Source: Reyranella sp. (GTDB lineage Bacteria > Pseudomonadota > Alphaproteobacteria > Reyranellales > Reyranellaceae). From it: a DNA stretch of 6,121 nt. Below the pieces are notes generated by a model. It saw nothing but the letters and a program-made list of their open reading frames with translations, had not been told where the DNA came from and did no database searches. The position numbers and the translations under genes were made by a program. Below, piece after piece: positions 1-5,091 of the stretch. The stretch spans positions 1 through 6,121 of the forward strand of contig JADHLS010000346.1 in the NCBI GenBank assembly GCA_016780605.1, in the 5' to 3' direction. Numbering within the stretch: the stretch's first letter is position 1; every line of letters begins with the position of its first letter.

Positions 1-450
1 CTGCGCCCACGCATCGTGGTGTGCGACGAGCCAACCAGCGCGCTCGACGTCTCCGTGCAGGCGCAGATCCTGAACCTGCTGGCCGAGCTCAGGCGCGACC
101 TCGGTCTTACGTACCTCTTCATCAGCCACAACCTTGCCGTCGTCGAGCACGTCGCAAGCGAAGTGGCGGTGATGTATCTCGGCCGCTTCGTCGAGCGCGC
201 ACCGACGGAGACTTTGTTCGCCAAGCCCGAGCATCCCTACACCAAGGCGCTGCTGGCCTCGGTCCTGACACCCGAGCCGGGGCTCGGCGTGCCCGATGTC
301 GGTCTTGGCGACACGCTGCCCGATCCCGCCAACATACCGCCCGGCTGTCGCTTCCATCCGCGCTGCCCGATCGCCGAGGCACGCTGCGCCGTCGAGACTC
401 CGGTCCTTAAGCCGCGGCCGGCAGGAGGTGTCGAATGCCTGCTGGCCTGA
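1..450 (+). CDS. OppF/DppF-type ABC transporter ATP-binding protein, C-terminal part (5' end outside window)
   Basis: This is the nucleotide-binding subunit of a peptide/nickel-class ABC importer, acting on the cytoplasmic face of the inner membrane. The frame is open to the left edge, so the Walker A and LSGGQ signature motifs are missing; 149 codons remain. Visible in order are Walker B (IVVCDEP, bases 13-33), the D-loop SALD (37-48), the H-loop histidine in FISHN (127-129), the VMYLGRFVE segment, and the C-terminal oligopeptide-transporter extension beginning HPYTKALL. The wording of the H-loop region ([11 protein letters not shown]) is more like OppF/DppF than OppD/DppD. Four cysteines in the extension (codons at 346, 364, 385 and 436, spaced C-x5-C-x6-C-x16-C, the first two in CRFHPRCP) match the cysteine set that binds a [4Fe-4S] cluster in characterised Opp/Dpp ATPases. 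Its last 16 bases overlap the next gene, implying one operon. The substrate cannot be read from this subunit. Confidence 0.93.
   Translation: MRPRIVVCDEPTSALDVSVQAQILNLLAELRRDLGLTYLFISHNLAVVEHVASEVAVMYLGRFVERAPTETLFAKPEHPYTKALLASVLTPEPGLGVPDVGLGDTLPDPANIPPGCRFHPRCPIAEARCAVETPVLKPRPAGGVECLLA
423..429 (+). promoter_or_regulatory. Strong Shine-Dalgarno site for the FAD monooxygenase
   Basis: The bases AGGAGGT lie five bases before the ATG at 435. They are inside the coding region of the upstream ATPase gene. This near-perfect ribosome binding site fixes the start of the monooxygenase and supports independent or coupled re-initiation at the 16-base gene overlap. Confidence 0.85.
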
Positions 451-1565
451 AGATCGCCATCATCGGCGCCGGCATGGGCGGGCTTGCCGCGGCGGCCGCG
501 CTGCGCAAGGTCGGCATCGGGGTCGCCGTCTACGAGCAGGCCCGGCAGTTCGCGCGGCTGGGGGCCGGCATCCAGATCGGCTGCAATGCGATGCATGTGC
601 TGCGCGGTCTTGGCCTCGAGGCCCATCTGCGCGCCGAGACCTTCTATCCGCGCTCCTGGAACAACCGCGACTGGCGCACCGGCGACGTGATGTTCGACAT
701 GGTGTTCGGCCCCGAAGCCGAACAGAAATACGGCGCTCCCTATCTGCTCGCCCATCGCGGCGACCTGCATGCGGCGCTCGCCAGCATCGTGCCGGATGAG
801 CTCATCCATCTCGACCACCGGCTGCTCGGTCTCGACCAGACGGCCGATGGCGTGCACCTCAGCTTCGAGAACGGCAATACCGTCACCGCCGATGCCGTGG
901 TCGCAGCCGACGGTGTGAACTCCGTCGTGCGCACCGCGCTGTTCGGCGAGGAGGAGCCGCACTTCACCGGCCGCATCGCCTATCGCACCGTCTATCCGGC
1001 GTCTCGGCTCGGCGGCTTCGACATGGGCGACTGCACCAAGTGGTGGGGCGAGGACCGCCACATCGTGATGTATCCGGTCAAGGCCGACCGCAGCGAGGTG
1101 TATTTCGTCACCAGCCAGCCCGAGCCCGGCTTCAACCTCGAATCATGGTCGGCCAAGGGCGACGTCGACGTCTTGCGCGCGGCGTTCGAAGGGTTTCATC
1201 CCGACGTGCAACGCGTGCTGGCAGCCTGCCCCGACGTGCACAAGCGCCCGCTGGTCGATCGCGATCCGCTGGAGCGCTGGGTCGACGGCAATATCGCGCT
1301 GCTGGGGGACGCCTGCCATCCGATGACACCATACATGGCGCAGGGTGCGGCGATGGCGATCGAAGATGCCGCGATCCTGTCGCGCTGCCTGGCTGGGATC
1401 GAGCGCGACGGCGTGGCGGCCGCGTTCAAGCGCTATGAGACCAATCGGCTACCAAGGACCGCGCGCATGCAGGGGACGTCGCGCGCCAACAGCTGGGGCA
1501 AGACCGCCACCAACCCCGATTGGGTGTACGGATACAACGCCTGGAGCGCGCCGCTCAGCGACTGA
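435..1565 (+). CDS. FAD-dependent aromatic monooxygenase, 6-hydroxynicotinate 3-monooxygenase (NicC)-like
   Basis: A 376-residue single-component flavoprotein hydroxylase of the p-hydroxybenzoate hydroxylase fold. Such enzymes use NAD(P)H and O2 to hydroxylate an aromatic acid in the cytoplasm. It shows the N-terminal FAD dinucleotide-binding motif GAGMGG (residues 11-16) with the acidic residue of the following strand in YEQA (E34), the DG motif (D159-G160) and the C-terminal FAD ribityl motif GDACHP (G291-P296). Length and several stretches ([25 protein letters not shown]) match my recollection of Pseudomonas NicC, about 382 residues, more closely than salicylate hydroxylases. Of the NicC active-site residues I recall, Cys202, His211 and Tyr215 correspond to C200, H209 and Y213, but His47 and His302 are replaced by Q47 and Y300, so the substrate may differ. 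The start has an ideal ribosome site and places the FAD motif correctly. Its overlap with the ABC ATPase gene suggests the importer delivers its substrate or a precursor. The family call is firm; the exact reaction is inferred. Confidence 0.9.
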   Translation: MPAGLKIAIIGAGMGGLAAAAALRKVGIGVAVYEQARQFARLGAGIQIGCNAMHVLRGLGLEAHLRAETFYPRSWNNRDWRTGDVMFDMVFGPEAEQKYGAPYLLAHRGDLHAALASIVPDELIHLDHRLLGLDQTADGVHLSFENGNTVTADAVVAADGVNSVVRTALFGEEEPHFTGRIAYRTVYPASRLGGFDMGDCTKWWGEDRHIVMYPVKADRSEVYFVTSQPEPGFNLESWSAKGDVDVLRAAFEGFHPDVQRVLAACPDVHKRPLVDRDPLERWVDGNIALLGDACHPMTPYMAQGAAMAIEDAAILSRCLAGIERDGVAAAFKRYETNRLPRTARMQGTSRANSWGKTATNPDWVYGYNAWSAPLSD

Positions 1566-1584
1566 AAATCTACAGTTTGCTTGC

Positions 1585-1598
1585 GTAACAATTGTCAC
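1585..1598. promoter_or_regulatory. Candidate operator dyad centred on ACAATTGT
   Basis: The 14 bases GTAACAATTGTCAC form an inverted repeat with a perfect 8-base core (1588-1595), one mismatched pair and two further matching pairs. The dyad overlaps the TTGTCA that could serve as a -35 element. A symmetrical site overlapping a -35 is a typical repressor arrangement, but short AT-rich dyads also arise by chance and no regulator gene is visible in the window. Confidence 0.25.
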
Positions 1599-1636
1599 CG
1601 ATGCTTCAAGTTCTTTTCGAATGAGTGTTAGGATGA

Positions 1637-1660
1637 TCTGAGCTTCGGGGGGAGCTCAGA
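1637..1660 (+). promoter_or_regulatory. Leader hairpin overlapping the autotransporter ribosome binding site
   Basis: TCTGAGCT (1637-1644) and AGCTCAGA (1653-1660) are exact reverse complements separated by an eight-base loop TCGGGGGG. The only purine-rich Shine-Dalgarno candidate, GGGGAG (1649-1654), sits in the 3' side of the loop and the first stem bases, about eight bases before the ATG at 1663. In mRNA the structure would partly occupy the ribosome site, so it may modulate translation. No T-run follows, so it does not resemble an intrinsic terminator. The structure is read directly; the role is inferred. Confidence 0.5.
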
Positions 1661-1662
1661 GC

Positions 1663-4600
1663 ATGACCGTCGCGTTGGGCGCGCCGTTGGGGAGCGGCGC
1701 ACATCGGGAGTGGTTTCGTCCGGCGTCGCTGCTGGCGACTTTGCTTGCCGGCACCTGCCTGATGCCGTTGTCAGCGATGGGCCAGACCAACAACTGGATC
1801 GGCACCAGCCCGCCTTACGCCAACCCGGCCAACTGGCAGAACGCTGCCTTCCCGCTTTCCTCCGAGACCGCGGTGTTCAGCACCTTGGGCACGAGCCGCA
1901 CCGTTGCCATCGGCATCGGCACATCGGTCGGCGGCTGGCAGTTCGCGGCCGGTGCGCCCGGCTACACCTTCACGATCAGCAACAGCTACCAGTTCCTGAG
2001 CGGCGGCATTGTCGATCTGTCGTCGACGGCGCCCATCGTCCAGGTGGCCGGCGGCGGCACGTTGCTGTTCAGCAATTCCAGCAGCGCCGGCGACGCCACC
2101 CTGCGCAACACGGCGGCCACCGCGAGAATCACGTTCCAGAACAGCTCGACGGCGGGCACGGCGACCATCAACAACACCTTTGCCGGCGCGGCCGTCTCTT
2201 TTCAGGACTCGGCATCGGCGGGCAGCGCCACCATCACCAACGGCAGCGGCAACACGATCGCCTTCACCGGCAGCGCCTCGGCCGGCAGCGCCACCATCAC
2301 CAACAGCGGCAGCATAATCACCTTCGCCGGCAGCACGACGGCCGGCAGCGCCACCATCAACAACAGCTCGGGCACGGTCGCCTTCTCGGGCAGCGCGACA
2401 GCCGGCACCGCCACCATCACCAACACCGGCGCCTTGGGCAAGTCGCAGTTCACCGGCACCAGCACGGGCGGCCAGGCGCGCCTGATCACCAGTGCCGGCG
2501 GCGTGGTCGACATCTCCGGCCTCAGCTCGAGCGGCATGACGGCGGGCTCGATCGAGGGCAGCACCGGCACCTTCCGGCTGGGCAGCAAGCAGCTCACGGT
2601 CGGCGGCAACAATCTCAGCACCACGTTCGGCGGCTCGATCACCAATGGCGGCGATTTCGGCGGCACCGGCGGATCGCTGGTGAAGACCGGCACCGGCACG
2701 CTGATCCTGACCGGCAACAGCACCTACACCGGCGGCACGACGATCAGCGGCGGCACGCTGCAGCTCGGCAACGGCACGACGACGGGCTCGATCACGGGCA
2801 ATATCGTCAATAACGGCGCGTTGGTCTTCAACCAGTCCAGCCAGGCGACCTTCAGCAATGCCATCTCGGGCACCGGCTCGGTCCAGCAGGCGAGCGCGAA
2901 CAACAGCCTTCTGATCCTGACCGGCGCCAACACCTACACTGGCGGGACGACAGTCTCGAACGGCGCCCTGCAGCTCGGCCTCGCCGGAAACCCTGGCACA
3001 TCGATCGCGGGCGCGATCACCAACAACGCCACCTTGCAGTTCGTCAATGTCGACACCACCGCGATGACGTCGGTGACGACCACCGGCCCCGGCGTCACTG
3101 CCTTCTTCGGGACGACCAGCGCCGGCACGGCGACCGTCACCACCAACTCCGGCGGCTTCACCGGCTTTCGCGCCAACTCGACCGGCGGCCAGGCGCAGTT
3201 CGTCACCAACGCCGGCGGCACCGTCGACATTTCGGGCCTTGCATCGAGCGGCATGGCGGCGGGCTCGATCGCGGGCGCGGGCAGCTACAATCTCGGGAGC
3301 AAGCAGCTCACGGTCGGCGGCAACAACCTCTCGACGACGGTGAGCGGCGTCATCGCCGACGGCGGCCTGCTGGGCGGCACCGGCGGCTCGCTGTTCAAGA
3401 CCGGCACCGGCACGCTCACCCTCTCGGGCGCCAACACCTTCACCGGCGGCACCACGGTCAACCAGGGCACGCTGATCGTGAACGGCAGCCTGGCGAGCGC
3501 CGTGACCTTGAGCGGCGGCAGCCTCGGCGGCAGCGGCACGGTCGCGGGCCTCACCGCCAAAAACGCCACCATTGCCCCCGGCAACTCGATCGGCACGCTG
3601 ACCGTCGCTGGCAACCTGGTGCAGAACGGCGGCACTTATCAGGTCGAGACCAATGCCTCCGGACAGAGCGATCGCCTCAACGTCTCGGGCAGCGCCACCA
3701 TCAACGGCACCAACGTGCAGGTGCTGGCCCAGTCGGGCAGCTACGCGCGCTACACGACCTACACGATCCTGAATGCGACCGGCGGTGTTTTGGGGACCTA
3801 TTCGGGTGTGAGCAGCAACTTCGCTTTCCTGACGCCGACGCTCTCCTACGACACGAACAACGTCTATCTGACGCTGTTCCAGAACCAGAGCGCCTTCGCC
3901 GCCGGCGCACAGACAGCCAACCAGTACGCCGTGGGCGCTGTGCTCGACCAGGTCAATGCCAGCGCCACCGGCGATCTGAACGACGTGCTGAACGCGCTGA
4001 GCGTGCTCAGCAACAGCCAGGGCCCGACGGCGCTCGGCGCCATCAGCGGCCAGCCCTACGCCGACTTCGGCACGACCAACCTGCAGGGCGCCAACCTGTT
4101 CATGAGCGCGGTCGGCCAGCAGATGGCAGCGGCCCGCGGCACGACCAGCACCGGCCAGCGCCAGGCACTGGCGCAGGCCTGCGATATCGACGCTTGCGAG
4201 GGCACGACGCCGTGGACGGCGTGGGCGGGCGCGCTGGGCGGGCTGGGCAGCGTCGCGGGCAACGGCAACGCCTCGACGCTCACCTACAATTTCGGCGGTG
4301 GCGCCGCCGGAATCGACTACCGCATCGATCCGCGCTTCCTGGTCGGTTTCGGCGCCGGCTATGCCGCAGGCAACCAGTGGGTCGACAGCTTCATGGGCCG
4401 CGGCTGGAGCGACACGGTGAGCGCCACCGTCTACGGCAGCTTCACCCAGAGCGAGTTCTACGCCGATGCGCTCGCAGGCTACGCCTATTCGGCCAACCAG
4501 ATGCAGCGCCAGATCATCATCCCCGGCCTGCAGCCCCGCCAGGCCAACGGCACCACCGGCGCCAACCAGTTCTTCGGCCAGGCCGAGACCGGCTACCGCT

Positions 4601-5058
4601 TCGCCGTCTTCCAGCCCGCACCGCTCAGCGTCACGCCGTTCGCCCGCCTGCAGGCCGCGACCGTGACCCAGAACGGCTTCAGCGAATCGGGCAGCGCCCA
4701 GTCGCTCGCCCTCAACGTCGCGCCGCAGACGACCAATTCGCTGCGCACGACGCTCGGCGCCACCCTGGCGGGCTCGTTCGAGCTCGCCAACCATCGCGCG
4801 CTCGACGTCGCGCTGCGGCTGGGCTGGCTGCATGAGTTCGCCGACGTCAGCCGGCCGATCACGGCGTCGCTCGCCGGCGCGCCGTCCAACGCCTTCACCG
4901 TCTACGGCGCCTCGCCGCAGCGCGATTCGGCGGCGCTCGGTTTCTCAGCCGCCACCCAGGTGGCCGACGCCGTGCAGGCCTACCTGCGTTACGACGGCGA
5001 GGTGAGCGCGGGCGCCAGCAACCATGCGCTGACCGCCGGCGTCCGCTTCACTTGGTAG
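1663..5058 (+). CDS. Type Va autotransporter with PATR-repeat beta-solenoid passenger
   Basis: A complete 1131-residue autotransporter: Sec-exported, inserted in the outer membrane by its own barrel, with the passenger displayed or released. Residues 1-40 look like a signal peptide (basic HREWFR, hydrophobic LLATLLAGTCL, probable cleavage after AMG, mature start QTNNW). The passenger is Gly/Ser/Thr/Asn/Ala-rich, poor in charge, and carries 20-22-residue repeats (138-264), three autotransporter-associated beta-strand (PATR, TIGR02601-like) units (337-371, 414-442, 574-608) and a duplicated block. Residues 639-741, from PGNSIGTLTVAGN to YLTLFQN, match the conserved C-terminal passenger junction, possibly autochaperone. 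A linker (742-839) precedes the barrel (about 850-1131, PF03797-like), which ends in VRFTW with the terminal aromatic expected for Bam-dependent insertion. The mature protein has just two cysteines (C840, C845), at the linker/barrel boundary. The start at 1663 is the first in frame after a stop at 1639. No protease, GDSL-esterase or other catalytic motif is apparent, so an adhesin or structural role is the best inference. Confidence 0.95.
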   Translation: MTVALGAPLGSGAHREWFRPASLLATLLAGTCLMPLSAMGQTNNWIGTSPPYANPANWQNAAFPLSSETAVFSTLGTSRTVAIGIGTSVGGWQFAAGAPGYTFTISNSYQFLSGGIVDLSSTAPIVQVAGGGTLLFSNSSSAGDATLRNTAATARITFQNSSTAGTATINNTFAGAAVSFQDSASAGSATITNGSGNTIAFTGSASAGSATITNSGSIITFAGSTTAGSATINNSSGTVAFSGSATAGTATITNTGALGKSQFTGTSTGGQARLITSAGGVVDISGLSSSGMTAGSIEGSTGTFRLGSKQLTVGGNNLSTTFGGSITNGGDFGGTGGSLVKTGTGTLILTGNSTYTGGTTISGGTLQLGNGTTTGSITGNIVNNGALVFNQSSQATFSNAISGTGSVQQASANNSLLILTGANTYTGGTTVSNGALQLGLAGNPGTSIAGAITNNATLQFVNVDTTAMTSVTTTGPGVTAFFGTTSAGTATVTTNSGGFTGFRANSTGGQAQFVTNAGGTVDISGLASSGMAAGSIAGAGSYNLGSKQLTVGGNNLSTTVSGVIADGGLLGGTGGSLFKTGTGTLTLSGANTFTGGTTVNQGTLIVNGSLASAVTLSGGSLGGSGTVAGLTAKNATIAPGNSIGTLTVAGNLVQNGGTYQVETNASGQSDRLNVSGSATINGTNVQVLAQSGSYARYTTYTILNATGGVLGTYSGVSSNFAFLTPTLSYDTNNVYLTLFQNQSAFAAGAQTANQYAVGAVLDQVNASATGDLNDVLNALSVLSNSQGPTALGAISGQPYADFGTTNLQGANLFMSAVGQQMAAARGTTSTGQRQALAQACDIDACEGTTPWTAWAGALGGLGSVAGNGNASTLTYNFGGGAAGIDYRIDPRFLVGFGAGYAAGNQWVDSFMGRGWSDTVSATVYGSFTQSEFYADALAGYAYSANQMQRQIIIPGLQPRQANGTTGANQFFGQAETGYRFAVFQPAPLSVTPFARLQAATVTQNGFSESGSAQSLALNVAPQTTNSLRTTLGATLAGSFELANHRALDVALRLGWLHEFADVSRPITASLAGAPSNAFTVYGASPQRDSAALGFSAATQVADAVQAYLRYDGEVSAGASNHALTAGVRFTW
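2074..2454 (+). repeat. Six in-frame tandem repeats of 60-66 bases in the passenger
   Basis: Six consecutive units start at 2074, 2140, 2206, 2269, 2329 and 2389, encoding 22, 22, 21, 20, 20 and 22 residues. Each has the form x-S-x-S/T-A-G-x-A-T-I/L-x-N followed by a variable stretch ending in a hydrophobic-Phe pair (for example GSASAGSATITN then IITFA). The central units at 2206-2400 are most alike, with GGCAGCGCCACCATC recurring nearly unchanged. Unit length and pattern fit one coil per repeat of a right-handed beta-helix, with stacked Thr-Ile and Asn positions. A degenerate further unit follows at 2455, and an isolated one lies near 3112. Confidence 0.85.
2461..2775 (+). repeat. Internal duplication, copy A (passenger residues 267-371)
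   Basis: This 105-codon block starts at STGGQARLITSAGG and ends with the first PATR unit (TGTGTLILTG, TYTGGTTISGGTLQL). It is repeated with small changes at 3178-3486. By hand alignment about two thirds of residues are identical, with two single-residue gaps. A 29-base stretch encoding the SKQLTVGGNN region is base-for-base identical between 2584-2612 and 3298-3326. The unusual VDISGL and SSGM stretches are shared, so this is a true duplication of a composite module and not just recurrence of the general PATR consensus. Confidence 0.8.
2902..2988 (+). repeat. Second PATR unit, shortened
   Basis: Encodes SLLILTGANTYTGGTTVSNG followed by ALQL, a recognisable PATR beta-strand repeat. It lacks the usual Gly-Ser-Leu-x-Lys-Thr-Gly-x-Gly-Thr lead-in present in the other two units; the equivalent place reads GTGSVQQASANN. 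The preceding stretch (ITGNIVNNGALVFNQ) is typical of the spacer between PATR units. Confidence 0.75.
3178..3486 (+). repeat. Internal duplication, copy B (passenger residues 506-608)
   Basis: This 103-codon block is the second copy of the module at 2461-2775, offset by 714-717 bases. It runs from STGGQAQFVTNAGG through VDISGLASSGM and LGSKQLTVGGNNLSTT to the third PATR unit (KTGTGTLTLSG, TFTGGTTVNQGTLIV). It leads directly into the passenger junction region, while copy A is followed by the shortened PATR unit and a divergent Thr-rich stretch. Confidence 0.8.
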
Positions 5059-5091
5059 GGCACAATCCGCCAACGGCGGATTGTGCCCTAC
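5055..5091. terminator. Perfect 17-bp inverted repeat between convergent genes, probable bidirectional terminator or REP-like palindrome
   Basis: GTAGGGCACAATCCGCC (5055-5071) and its exact reverse complement (5075-5091) flank a three-base loop AAC. The TAG stop of the autotransporter (5056-5058) is in the left arm and the stop of the solute-binding protein (CTA at 5088-5090, TAG on the minus strand) is in the right arm. The whole gap between the two stop codons is therefore the palindrome. No T-run follows in either direction, so it departs from a classical intrinsic terminator. It may still block transcription or stabilise both 3' ends, or it may be a dispersed palindromic repeat. Confidence 0.7.

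Larger units (their letters stand above)
1566..1662 (+). promoter_or_regulatory. Intergenic control region upstream of the autotransporter
   Basis: This 97-base gap is visibly richer in A and T than the flanking genes and is the only place a dedicated autotransporter promoter could sit between the two plus-strand genes. TTGTCA at 1592-1597 matches the sigma-70 -35 consensus at five of six positions, but nothing at 16-18 bases downstream is a good -10. An alternative pair, TTCAAG (1605-1610) and TAGGAT (1629-1634) spaced by 18, has a better -10 and a poor -35. I therefore support a promoter region but not a precise promoter. There is no hairpin plus T-run after the monooxygenase stop, so read-through from the upstream operon is possible. 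Confidence 0.4.

Noticed and set aside
237..1061. A 274-codon minus-strand open frame across the ATPase-monooxygenase junction
   Set aside because: It lies opposite two well-supported genes with clear catalytic and FAD motifs, has low-complexity composition and shows no domain.
1637..1660. Intrinsic terminator for the monooxygenase operon
   Set aside because: The stem is followed by GCATGACC, not a T-run, and it ends two bases before a start codon, so a leader structure is more likely.
2074..2454. CRISPR-like or intergenic tandem repeat array
   Set aside because: Unit lengths are multiples of three, the array is in frame inside the passenger, there are no unique spacers between conserved direct repeats, and the similarity is of protein-repeat type.
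1783..3885. Secreted enzyme (serine protease or GDSL esterase) passenger
   Set aside because: No GDSL, GDSGG or similar nucleophile motif, nor a spaced catalytic triad, is visible. The region is repetitive, poor in charged residues and built of beta-strand repeats.
1771..4833. A 1020-codon open frame on the minus strand, antisense to the autotransporter
   Set aside because: Its codons are the exact reverse complements of autotransporter codons, so it stays open merely because the sense gene avoids TTA, CTA and TCA, which are rare in GC-rich genes. The product is Ala/Gly/Arg/Glu-rich with no recognisable domain, and the sense frame has a signal peptide, PATR units and a barrel.
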